From: Mucilaginibacter dorajii
GTDB lineage: Bacteria > Bacteroidota > Bacteroidia > Sphingobacteriales > Sphingobacteriaceae
DNA: 64,000 nt
Direction of reading: 5' to 3'
Assembly (NCBI RefSeq): GCF_024808255.1
Contig: NZ_JANTYS010000016.1
Coordinates: 1 to 64,000, forward strand
This document shows, one piece after another, positions 54,358 through 63,021 of the stretch (the first letter of the stretch is position 1; each line of letters opens with the position of its first letter). A program made the position numbers and the translations under genes. The notes beneath the pieces were generated by a model, which saw only the letters and a list, made by a program, of their open reading frames with translations, was not told the DNA's origin and made no database searches.

Positions 54358-57321
54358 TTATTCCTCTCTTATAGGATCATTGTAAGGCTGTACCAACAAC
54401 GTTGGCGTATCGTTACCCAAAACATCGGTATCAAACTCAATTTTAATATTTTTTGATTCGCCCCGCATTAATGAAAAGTAATTATCATTCATAATAGCTG
54501 GTAAAATTTGCTCGCCGTTACTTTTTCTCACAGTCTGCGCACGTATGGCAAAGGCTACTGCCGGTGAAGATGCGGGATTAGTAATCGTAGCGTTGATATA
54601 ATATTTACCGTCGGCCTTAGTTACCTTCGATGCTACTTTCAAATTCACTTTTGGCAAATTATTAAGCGCTGTAAAATCGGTGCGTTTATTGCCTCGCCAG
54701 TAAAGGTTATCTGATATCAGCTTACCCGCTTTATCGCTTAGTTTCAGTTTGATAAAATGCACATCGCTTAATCCATTGCTTTTAGGTTCTCCGCCATACA
54801 CCTCAAAATCCCAAAGCGAATAACCCCAGCCCGAACCACGGCGCACGCCCTGCATTTTTACATAGCGGGCTTTCGTTTCGTCAAAGGTTAACTGCTGCAC
54901 ACCAGTATGCCCATCCTCGGTATCATACACATCCCGCCATTGTTTGGCATCGTTTGATACCTGGATCCTGAAGGCTTTACCATAGGCTTCTTCCCAGTTC
55001 AATTTTACACCGTTTACCACCTGCTCGCTGCCCAGGTCAACATAGATCCACTCGTTATCATTTTGCCTGCTGGCCCAGCGGCTGCCGCTGTTGCCATCAG
55101 TAGCTAATGCCGCTTCCATATTTTCAAACGACGAAGCCACGGTAGGTTTATTCAGGGCTAAATTGGTATGCTCCTCTTTAAAGTTGATGGTAAAGCAATT
55201 TACAGCCGTGTTGGCTATGGCATCTACCTGTTTGGTTTGATGATAATCGCTTACTGGTTTGCCATCGCTGTTATAAACCTCAACTTCGGCCGTCAAATCG
55301 CTTACATTGCCACCTGTAGTATTGATCATTTTAACCGAATTGTTCACCGGGTTCCATTGAATGTGTAATGGCTCGCAGGCTTTTTTGGCGCCCCAGTAGG
55401 CTCCCGTCAGGTCGTAATAATAATCATAGGTTTGCCATACCAGTGAGGGATAGGCCGATTGGCTCATCCAGGTCATGATACCCGATGCATCTTCCCACAT
55501 ATTATCTTCCCAGCCTTCGTACATCGCTTTATTGGTTTCGATATTGAGCAGTTGAGCTTTACGACAATAATCCTGGATGCCTGTTGCCGTACCATAGCGC
55601 TTGTTAATACCGTCATCGTACCTATCCGGACCTGCATTACCAGCAGATGGGCCAAAAAAATGCAGGTTCCACATTTCGTTACGTGGCCATAGCTTATCTT
55701 TAGGGATAAACTTTTTAAAGCTATCATAATTGGTAAATACCGCCGTACCAATCTCGCTGCGCAAGCCCCAGCCCGGCGAGCCGCCAAAGCCGTTAGGATA
55801 CCTGCTAAAATACCAGCGTGGGTCAAAGTTTGTCCACGGACCACTGCCGGTTAAGCTGCCCGCGTGCGAATTGGGTTGATACCGCCTGTCGCCACCATCA
55901 TAATTGCTAATATCTTCGGCAAGCCAGCCGTTTAGTGGCGGCATGGGTGTGCCCTCGTTATCGCCGCACCAAATCGCTATGGATGGGTGGTTACGGAAGC
56001 GCTTGATCTTTTCTATCGCGTTAACATTAAAGTTATTGACATCATTAGGCAGGTTTGGAATAGAGTTAAGCCAAAAATCGTCCCAGATCATCATGCCGTA
56101 TTTATCACAGGCATCGTAAAACTCATCATCGGTGGTTGATCCTATCCAGTTACGTACGATGTTAAAATTCATTTCGCGGTGCAGTTTCAACTTGGTATCA
56201 TATTCGTTGCCACGGCAGCGTAACATATACTCGGCCATGCCCCAGTTACCGCCTTTTAAAAACACTTTAGTGCCGTTCACAAAAACATGCAGCACATTTC
56301 CCACAGTATCATAGCTATATTTTTTGATGCCGAATTTGATGGTCTGGCTATCTGATACTTCATCACCTAATTTAAGGCTTAGCTTACAAGTATATAAATT
56401 AGGTTCGCCATAGCCGTTTGGCCACCATAGTTTGGGGCTGTTAATGGCCAATTGCTCAAAACGCTTTTTATCCAACTTGATTTCGGCCGTACTGTTGCCG
56501 CCCACAAAAACCTTTTGCGAAAACTCTATATTTCCTGGCTGAATGGTGCCCGTTAACACCCCTGTTTGAAATTTAGACGTGCTGTTTTTTACACCCACCG
56601 CTATTGAAACATCGGCCCTTGCATTGGTAGGTAGTTCGGTACGGATCCAGGGATCCTGAAGTGTGATGCTGCCGGTATTACTCAGGTAAACGTTATCGGT
56701 TATGCCCGAATTTAACCCCGGTACATAAGGCATCCAATCCCAGCTGGCTGCCGGGATATAGGTTGGGCTTTCATAGTTAACTAAAGGAGTTTGCGGACAG
56801 TATACCAATACCGCTAAAACATTTGCGCTATTTTTGCTCACTAAGCCCGTAACATCGAAATTACCGCGTTGCATAAAGCCATTGAGCGTGCCAATTTGTT
56901 TGCCATTCAGGTAGATCTCAGCCTTGCGGTTGATGCCCTTAAAGTTAAGCCAGATCTTTTCCTTGGTATACCCGGCCGGGATCTTAAACTCGGTGCGGTA
57001 CCAAAAGTTGCGGTCGTATTTGGCTTTATCAACCTTATAAATATTATCGCCAAAATTGGGGTCTTTTTCCAGTCCGGCTACTACATAGGCATTAAAAACC
57101 GTACCTGGTACTATACCTTTAACCCAGGAGGCCGCATCGTAGCCCGGTTTATACATATTGGCGCTATCGGCACCAATTTCAGCCTGGGCTTTTACTTTCC
57201 AGCTGGTTTGCGGGTTGGCGCTATTGAGGTAAACAATATCCTGTGCCGATGCCCCGGTGCAGGCAGCAACGCAGATCATGATTATTGATCTTTTTAAAAA
57301 CGGGTAAAACTTAATAGGCAT
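54358..57321 (-). CDS. Secreted glycoside hydrolase family 2 with F5/8 type C domain
   Basis: 987 residues with a signal peptide (to GASAQ). It has a sugar-binding domain (about 70-220), an Ig-like domain (about 225-335) and a TIM barrel (about 345-650). The acid/base is Glu456 in WCGDNEGTP and the likely nucleophile Glu523 in RSEIGTAVF. A discoidin (F5/8 type C) domain lies at about 725-855 (LALNKPTVASSFENM ... WDFEVYGG), inserted before the last Ig-like domain. The DNE form of the catalytic motif and the 67-residue spacing are close to exo-beta-D-glucosaminidases and beta-mannosidases rather than beta-galactosidases. GH92 lies upstream on the same strand, supporting a mannose- or glucosamine-containing glycan target. 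Confidence 0.88.
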   Translation of the reverse strand: MPIKFYPFLKRSIIMICVAACTGASAQDIVYLNSANPQTSWKVKAQAEIGADSANMYKPGYDAASWVKGIVPGTVFNAYVVAGLEKDPNFGDNIYKVDKAKYDRNFWYRTEFKIPAGYTKEKIWLNFKGINRKAEIYLNGKQIGTLNGFMQRGNFDVTGLVSKNSANVLAVLVYCPQTPLVNYESPTYIPAASWDWMPYVPGLNSGITDNVYLSNTGSITLQDPWIRTELPTNARADVSIAVGVKNSTSKFQTGVLTGTIQPGNIEFSQKVFVGGNSTAEIKLDKKRFEQLAINSPKLWWPNGYGEPNLYTCKLSLKLGDEVSDSQTIKFGIKKYSYDTVGNVLHVFVNGTKVFLKGGNWGMAEYMLRCRGNEYDTKLKLHREMNFNIVRNWIGSTTDDEFYDACDKYGMMIWDDFWLNSIPNLPNDVNNFNVNAIEKIKRFRNHPSIAIWCGDNEGTPMPPLNGWLAEDISNYDGGDRRYQPNSHAGSLTGSGPWTNFDPRWYFSRYPNGFGGSPGWGLRSEIGTAVFTNYDSFKKFIPKDKLWPRNEMWNLHFFGPSAGNAGPDRYDDGINKRYGTATGIQDYCRKAQLLNIETNKAMYEGWEDNMWEDASGIMTWMSQSAYPSLVWQTYDYYYDLTGAYWGAKKACEPLHIQWNPVNNSVKMINTTGGNVSDLTAEVEVYNSDGKPVSDYHQTKQVDAIANTAVNCFTINFKEEHTNLALNKPTVASSFENMEAALATDGNSGSRWASRQNDNEWIYVDLGSEQVVNGVKLNWEEAYGKAFRIQVSNDAKQWRDVYDTEDGHTGVQQLTFDETKARYVKMQGVRRGSGWGYSLWDFEVYGGEPKSNGLSDVHFIKLKLSDKAGKLISDNLYWRGNKRTDFTALNNLPKVNLKVASKVTKADGKYYINATITNPASSPAVAFAIRAQTVRKSNGEQILPAIMNDNYFSLMRGESKNIKIEFDTDVLGNDTPTLLVQPYNDPIREE

Positions 57322-57390
57322 TATGAGGTGATGTTTAAAGTTGTTTAAAAATAAAAGTCATTACGGGTTATAACGACGTACCAAAAGTGG

Positions 57391-57463
57391 CTGTCATCCT
57401 GAACCTGTCGAAGGATAGCAGGCAAAGGCCTCTACGCGCCCTTCGACTTACTTAGGGTGACAG
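57391..57463. repeat. Short inverted repeat (CTGTCATCCTGAAC type)
   Basis: CTGTCATCCTGAACCTGTCG at left and CCCTTCGAC...AGGGTGACAG at right form an inverted pair. It belongs to the wider set of repeats with TGTCAT ends. The gap 57322-57618 also holds the family A copy at 57496-57577. Confidence 0.7.
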
Positions 57464-57495
57464 GTCCTTTGCGCTCATGAAAAACAAATACATCA

Positions 57496-57577
57496 TGTCA
57501 TTGCGAGGTACGAAGCAATCGCGAACTTTACAGAGCGGATTTACACGCGTGCGATTGCTTCGTACCTCGCAATGACA
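57496..57577. repeat. Family A palindromic repeat, copy 4
   Basis: The arms TGTCATTGCGAGGTACGAAG and the complement show a compensatory change against copy 1 (GGCAC to GGTAC on both arms). The stem is therefore conserved as structure rather than only as sequence. It lies 41 bp after the GH92 stop. Confidence 0.88.
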
Positions 57578-57618
57578 TATTTGTTATTTTATCATTAGTA
57601 AATGATACCTTTTCGCTA

Positions 57619-59901
57619 TCAGTTGGATATGTTTTTTGACAGTGAAAACGGCTTATCCTCAACAGCCAAACCACGATTCATATTAGGCTTGTCGCCCATT
57701 TCAAAATGCAGAATACCACCATTCACGATATCGCTGTGTTTGATAAAGTTGTGTGTATAAGGCTTGCCGTTAAGCGTTGCCGATTGGATGTACACGTTTT
57801 GCTTACTGTTATTATTAGCCTCAATCACAAACTTTTTGCCATCCTCCAGCGTGATGGTCATTTTTTTAAAAGCCGGGCTGCCTATTACATATTCATCAGT
57901 ACCCGGGCAAACGCTGTAAATGCCCGCCGCGCTCAATACATACCATGACGACATTTGCCCTTCATCCTCATCGCCGGGGTAACCGTTTTCGCTGGCGTTG
58001 TACATTTTGTCCATTACCTCGCGCAGGTGTTTCTGCGCTTTCCAGGGCTGACCGGCATAGTTATACATATACAACAGGTGATGAATTGGCTCGTTACCCT
58101 GGGCGTACTGCCCCATCTTAAAGGCAGCCATTTCGGTCATTTCGTGAATCACCTGACCATAGCCCCCAACTTTGATGGTGCCCGGCTCGGTAAATACCGA
58201 GTCTATTTTATCGGTAAAATTCTTATCGCCGCCCATCAGATTAATCAAACCCTGCACATCCTGAAAAACCGACCAGGTCCAGTGCCAGGCATTCCCCTCG
58301 GTATAGGGGCCGCCCCAATCCATCGGGTCAAAGGGTTCTATCCAGTTGCCTTTGGCATCTTTGGCACGCATAAAGCGGGTTTTAGGGTCATACAGGTTTT
58401 TGTAGTTATACATTTGCCTGCCAAAAACATTTTCATAATAAGCGTTATTGGTTTGTTTGGCCAGTTGATAGCCGCAGAAATCGTCGTAAGCAAACTCTAA
58501 CGTCCAGGCGGTTGCGCCCAGGGTTTGGGGGGTGTAGGGTACGTAGCCATCGGCAAAATATTCCTTCCAGCCTGTCCTGCCGTTTGCACTGCCCCATGGC
58601 CCTTTGTTGGTAGCCTCGTGGTAGTACGCCGCCAATGCCTGCTTAGGATCAAAGGTGCGGATACCTTTTACCCAGGCGTCTGTTAACAGCGAGATAGCGT
58701 GATTACCTAACATCCCTCCTGTTTCGGCCGGGAACGACCAGGCCGGCAGCCAGCCGCATTGTTGCTGGGCATCTAACAAAGCCTGCACATATTGCCCCTG
58801 CATTTTGGGATGAATAATGGTATTAAGCGGAAACTGCGCCCTGAAGGTATCCCAAAAACCATTATCGGTATACATAAAGCCATCATGCGTTTTGCCATCG
58901 TACGGGCTGTAGTAGTAAGGCTTGCCATCTTTCCCATACTCAAAAAACTGGTGCGAGAATAGGTTAGCGTGATACATACAGCTGTAGAATGTAGCCTTTT
59001 CATCTTCGGTAGCACCTTCAATTTTCATACGGCCAAGCAGCGTATTCCAAACCACATCTGCTGCTTTACGGGTTTCATCAAAGTTTTTGTAGTTGCCAAG
59101 CTCGGTTTGCAGGGTAAGCTCGGCCTGCTCCGGGCTGATGTAGCTTGAAGCCACTTTGGCCTGTACCGTTTCGCCGTCTTTAAATTTAAGATATGCGCCA
59201 ATGCCATCCCCTTCCGCAATTAAGTTTTTGGGCGATAGCTGGTCTTTTTTGTTTTCCCAGGTGCCATAAGCGGCAAATGGTTTATCAAAAGTGATCACAA
59301 AATAATTTTTAAACCCCTGCGGTGCCCAGCGGCAGTTGTTTACCCAGCCAATAATTTTACGCTCCTGCGGGATGATCTTCACCATGCTCATTTTGGTGTA
59401 ACCATCCAGTATAAGGTATGATCCCTGCCCTTTAGGGAACGTAAACCTAAGGTGAGCACCACGTTCGGTAGGTGTCATTTCGGTGGTGATGTTATTATCC
59501 AGTTTTACTTTGTAGTAACTGGGTTGGGCGGTTTCGTTTTCATGCTTAAAGCTGGTGGCGCGTTTATCCTCGTTAACCACTAAATCGCCGGTTACCGGCA
59601 TCAGCGAAAACACGGCATAATCATTAACCCATGAACTGCACTGGTGCGATTGCTGAAAACCACGGATAGTGTGCTCAAAATATTGATATTTCCAGCCATC
59701 ACCATTTTTGCCGGTTTGGGCCGTCCAGGTGTTCATACCAAAGGGCAGCGCGGTGGCCGGATACGTATTGCCATAGCTAAACTCGTATTTGGTGTTGGTG
59801 CCCTGGCGGGTGTTTACATATTTAACCAAGTTGTCGTTTTGTGCAAACAAGGCATTGGCCCATAAAAGCGCCGAAACGCATGTAAGTAACCGTGTTTTCA
59901 T
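57619..59901 (-). CDS. Secreted GH92 alpha-mannosidase
   Basis: 760 residues with a signal peptide (to LFAQN). The start NLVKYVNTRQGTNTKYEFSYGNTYPATALPFGMN and DNGFWDTFRAQFPL are GH92 landmarks. GYPGDEDEGQMSSWYVLSAAGIY near residue 645 contains the acidic residues that coordinate calcium and catalyse hydrolysis; it differs slightly from the more common GNDD form. GH92 enzymes are calcium-dependent, inverting exo-alpha-mannosidases acting on N-glycans or yeast mannan. It precedes the GH2 gene on the same strand, but 297 bp of repeat DNA separate them, so cotranscription is uncertain. Confidence 0.93.
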   Translation of the reverse strand: MKTRLLTCVSALLWANALFAQNDNLVKYVNTRQGTNTKYEFSYGNTYPATALPFGMNTWTAQTGKNGDGWKYQYFEHTIRGFQQSHQCSSWVNDYAVFSLMPVTGDLVVNEDKRATSFKHENETAQPSYYKVKLDNNITTEMTPTERGAHLRFTFPKGQGSYLILDGYTKMSMVKIIPQERKIIGWVNNCRWAPQGFKNYFVITFDKPFAAYGTWENKKDQLSPKNLIAEGDGIGAYLKFKDGETVQAKVASSYISPEQAELTLQTELGNYKNFDETRKAADVVWNTLLGRMKIEGATEDEKATFYSCMYHANLFSHQFFEYGKDGKPYYYSPYDGKTHDGFMYTDNGFWDTFRAQFPLNTIIHPKMQGQYVQALLDAQQQCGWLPAWSFPAETGGMLGNHAISLLTDAWVKGIRTFDPKQALAAYYHEATNKGPWGSANGRTGWKEYFADGYVPYTPQTLGATAWTLEFAYDDFCGYQLAKQTNNAYYENVFGRQMYNYKNLYDPKTRFMRAKDAKGNWIEPFDPMDWGGPYTEGNAWHWTWSVFQDVQGLINLMGGDKNFTDKIDSVFTEPGTIKVGGYGQVIHEMTEMAAFKMGQYAQGNEPIHHLLYMYNYAGQPWKAQKHLREVMDKMYNASENGYPGDEDEGQMSSWYVLSAAGIYSVCPGTDEYVIGSPAFKKMTITLEDGKKFVIEANNNSKQNVYIQSATLNGKPYTHNFIKHSDIVNGGILHFEMGDKPNMNRGLAVEDKPFSLSKNISN

Positions 59902-60053
59902 TGGTGTTTATAATGTGGTTATGCAGGCTTGATACCTGCATCTGATGTACAAATATAATCAATAAATCGATTTAGCAAAAGATTATTTAAAAACTGTATT
60001 TTATTGAAATAACAAAAAATGGCACTTTTCTATTTCCATCTGACAACTACTGT

Positions 60054-60270
60054 ATGTATACATCTTTTGGGAATTGTATCACCGAGCAAAAACGATGTCA
60101 TTTCGAACGAACCGGAGTGGGATTGCGAGCCGGAGGTGAGGAGAAATCTCCTATACGAGCAGCCATGTTTGCTCATCGCTTGTATAAGATTTCTCTTTCG
60201 CACCTCGCTCATGCCCCGTCTTCGCTCGATCGAAATGACACCTTTTCTTTTTTAGAAAGATGTGTACATG
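60054..60270. repeat. Family B nested palindromic element, copy 4
   Basis: The inner part, 60096-60240, has TGTCATTTCGAACGAACCGG and CGATCGAAATGACA ends. The outer arms TGTATACATCTTTT and AAAGATGTGTACATG match copies 1 and 2. It fills most of the 439-bp gap 59902-60340. Open frames here are repeat-derived. Confidence 0.85.
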
Positions 60271-60340
60271 ATTGCTCTCAAGAGGGTATTCGCGCGAGGC
60301 CCCGCTTTTTTTATTTTCCTGTCTTGATACCTGATACTTA

Positions 60341-61543
60341 CTACTTGATACTCGAAGCAATTTTCATCCTGATAAACCTCGGCCTGTACAAATTGGGATG
60401 CTTCATTAAATCAGGAATAAAATCTACCGAGTTAATGTTATAGCTAATCAGCAGTTCGCCGGGGGCGGATAGGCTTGGGTGGGCTTTGGCGTTGTATACT
60501 ACAAAGGTCTTTTCCTCCAGGTCGGGCCTGCAATCCCATACTTTAATTACGGGACCAAACGGACCGTACGGCGTAGCGCCTATGCGCATACCTACATTGG
60601 TACTCATCCCTCCTACCTGGAAAATAAGGGCGTACCTACCGTCGGGCAGGGCGGTAAGGCTTAGTTCGTTCGATACATTATCGGTAACGTCGGCAACTTT
60701 GCTCATATCGTTTACCCAATTGGTGCCGTCATAAAACGTCCACTGATCAAATTTTTCGAAGTCCTTAGGCAAAACACGCGCAACCAGCAGGTTTTTACCT
60801 ATGCCACGCACACCATAAACATAGATATAGCCATCTGGCTTTGGCGCACCGGCTTTAGCTGTATTTACATAGATGCCTGCGCCAAAAGAACCTATATCGC
60901 CGTTTTTATCGGTGAGGTAAAAGGGCGTATCCATTTGTTTCAAATCCATGTAAGGCGGCTGTGAGCCGGCTGGTATTTTGATCAGCGTATTACCAACCTC
61001 TTTAAACCCAAAAGCGCCGGTGCCAACATTACGTACCCGGTAGCCAAATATGTAAATAGCGTTATTCAGTTCCTGGTTTACAAAACCATCGCCCAACCAG
61101 TAATAATCGTTGATTTCGGTTTGGATGGTGCGGGGTATAAATACAGATTCGGCTGTGCCCTGTTTATCGGTATCCCATGAAAATTTCATTTGCGCATCTA
61201 CAGGTTTGTTGCCTTTAAGATAAGCCACCGTGTTGTGGATCATTTTATAACCCGGCGCCATGGTGCCGTTCTCCAATTTACCTATCATGCTGTCACTAAA
61301 GATAAACAGCACCTGGTCGTTTGCTCTGGCGGGTTTGTTTTCCACGCCGTTGAGTGGAATGGAGTAAATGCCATCACCACCAAACCAACCTGCCTGGCGT
61401 TTGAGCAGGGCGTTCCATTCGGGGGCCGTCTCAACAGTAAATTTTAAATCGGTAAGGTTAACCGGCTGTTTGGCGGTTTGCGCTTTGGTTTGCAGGTTTA
61501 GGGCAAAGCAAAATAACAGGCAGTATACTGCAAACTTCTTCAT
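60341..61543 (-). CDS. Secreted beta-propeller protein, DUF4185/DUF5005-like
   Basis: 400 residues with a signal peptide (to QTKAQ). Stretches such as AGWFGGDGIYSIPLNG, VLFIFSDSMIGKL, MIHNTVAYLKG, YYWLGDGFVNQ, DGYIYVYGVRG, YALIFQVGGMSTNVGMRIG and PGELLISYNINS suggest a five-bladed propeller related to GH43/DUF4185 folds. Some DUF4185 proteins are now known as endo-D-arabinanases (GH183), but similarity here is by eye and weak. It is flanked by GH92 (downstream) and an Lgt-family gene (39 bp upstream). A glycan-acting enzyme is the best guess. Confidence 0.6.
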   Translation of the reverse strand: MKKFAVYCLLFCFALNLQTKAQTAKQPVNLTDLKFTVETAPEWNALLKRQAGWFGGDGIYSIPLNGVENKPARANDQVLFIFSDSMIGKLENGTMAPGYKMIHNTVAYLKGNKPVDAQMKFSWDTDKQGTAESVFIPRTIQTEINDYYWLGDGFVNQELNNAIYIFGYRVRNVGTGAFGFKEVGNTLIKIPAGSQPPYMDLKQMDTPFYLTDKNGDIGSFGAGIYVNTAKAGAPKPDGYIYVYGVRGIGKNLLVARVLPKDFEKFDQWTFYDGTNWVNDMSKVADVTDNVSNELSLTALPDGRYALIFQVGGMSTNVGMRIGATPYGPFGPVIKVWDCRPDLEEKTFVVYNAKAHPSLSAPGELLISYNINSVDFIPDLMKHPNLYRPRFIRMKIASSIK

Positions 61544-61581
61544 TTTTTAAACAGGGTTAATCAATAATCGGGTATACAAAT

Positions 61582-62748
61582 TTACGCAGCTGCATGTTGC
61601 CCATGCAAGTTATTTTTGCGGTTAAGGATAATGAAGGCAAAGCCCGTAAGCCCCCCTAACACCATTAAAAAACCAATAAAGCCAGCCTGGGTAAACATTA
61701 AGCCAAGGATATTATATTTAGGGTTGATGCGGATCTGCTCTATCAAAAAGCGTTCGCCTCCATTTAAAATGAGGTATAAAAAGAACATCGCGCCCGGTGT
61801 TTTAATTTTATCCCTGAAAGCCCACATCAGCATAAAAAATGAAATGCATATGGTAGCTTCATAAAAAGGTGTTGGGTAAACGCCATGCAGCAACTGGTTG
61901 CAATAATTACCATCACAATCGGGCAAAGGCAAACCGGCATTGATGGCGTTGTGCGGATATTTGAACGACCACATCCATTGCGGCAAAAAACCGGGTTTAG
62001 GATGATCATTTACGATCCCCCAATCGCCATCGCCAGAAAGCTGGCAGCCTATGCGGCCAATGCCATAAGCCAGCATCATTCCCGGCGAACCAATATCTGC
62101 CAGGTGAACCAGCTTCATTCCTTTTTTATGACCGAGGTACAGGTAAGTAAGCGCACCAAAGATCAATCCACCGTAATAAGAAAAGCCCCGCACATTAAAC
62201 AATGTTCCCAAAGGATCGTACCTGAAATTATTCCAGTGCTCTACCGTATCAAAAAGTTTGGCCCCGATGAAACCCAAAAAGCCCATAAAAAAAACCATCA
62301 GCCCCATTAATTGGTATGGGTGTATGGTAATTGTTTCTTGTTTGGGTATTTCCAATTCATTTTCCTTTTTATCGGCATAAACCCAAAAACCAAATACTGT
62401 AGCGGTAAGGATGCCCATTACCAGGTTCCCCTTCATAGATAAAAGATAAGCCTGCGGATTGGCAAAAAACTCGGTGTAATTAAAAATGGCTCCAAAAGCT
62501 TTGAAGCCCAGGAGTAAACCCAATACCGAATTGACCGTAATATCTAACCACGACGCCTTGCCCCCTACCAATATTTCCCTTGTAAACCCATGTATTTTCC
62601 CCAATGTCTCATAGCGTTTAAACTCGGCAATAAATACCAGGTAGGTGAAGAAAAACGATAGCGCCACAAACAATCCCAGCGTTTGAATTGGGAAAGTAAA
62701 GTTTATACCAAACAGGTAATAAATGAGGTGGCCTATAGTGGGAAACAT
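61582..62748 (-). CDS. Prolipoprotein diacylglyceryl transferase family protein (Lgt-like, long form)
   Basis: 388 residues with about eight transmembrane helices. Lgt signatures are FSYYGGLIFGALTYLYLGHKKG, GIGRIGCQLSGDGDWG (the conserved Arg and the H/D loop) and NGGERFLIEQIR. Lgt attaches diacylglycerol to lipoprotein cysteines in the inner membrane. It is about 100 residues longer than E. coli Lgt, mostly from an N-terminal part and a loop (about 75-150). The long form is seen in Bacteroidota, where a second shorter Lgt usually exists; which is the housekeeping enzyme cannot be told here. Confidence 0.85.
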   Translation of the reverse strand: MFPTIGHLIYYLFGINFTFPIQTLGLFVALSFFFTYLVFIAEFKRYETLGKIHGFTREILVGGKASWLDITVNSVLGLLLGFKAFGAIFNYTEFFANPQAYLLSMKGNLVMGILTATVFGFWVYADKKENELEIPKQETITIHPYQLMGLMVFFMGFLGFIGAKLFDTVEHWNNFRYDPLGTLFNVRGFSYYGGLIFGALTYLYLGHKKGMKLVHLADIGSPGMMLAYGIGRIGCQLSGDGDWGIVNDHPKPGFLPQWMWSFKYPHNAINAGLPLPDCDGNYCNQLLHGVYPTPFYEATICISFFMLMWAFRDKIKTPGAMFFLYLILNGGERFLIEQIRINPKYNILGLMFTQAGFIGFLMVLGGLTGFAFIILNRKNNLHGQHAAA

Positions 62749-62805
62749 AGTACTAATTTAATGATAAAGAATATCAAAAAAGAAGTGATGCACATTAAAA
62801 AAGAA

Positions 62806-62966
62806 GTCATGCTGAACTTGTTTCAGCACCCCACAGGACAGGCTAACCAACATAATGACAACTTTGCATATGGGGTGCCGAAACAAGTTCGGCATGACCT
62901 GATGTCTTAACGTACGTCATTCCGTATGCGATAAGACCTACGAAGTTTTAGAAACTTCGTAGGTCT
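62806..62966. repeat. Two inverted repeats upstream of the Lgt gene
   Basis: 62806-62899: TCATGCTGAACTTGTTTCAG at left and CGAAACAAGTTCGGCATGAC at right form an imperfect palindrome. 62934-62966: perfect 15-bp arms (AGACCTACGAAGTTT) with a TAG loop, a hairpin that could end the SusC transcript. They lie between the lgt-like start and the SusC stop; 273 bp in all without a gene. Confidence 0.8.
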
Positions 62967-63021
62967 GGAATTTACAATTTGTCATCGAAGAAAATGAAGT
63001 GATGGCATGATACTTTAAATC

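Noticed and set aside
60019-60443. Open frames of 60-129 residues at 60.0-60.4 kb
   Set aside because: They are translations of family B repeat copy 4 and of the antisense of the DUF4185-like gene.
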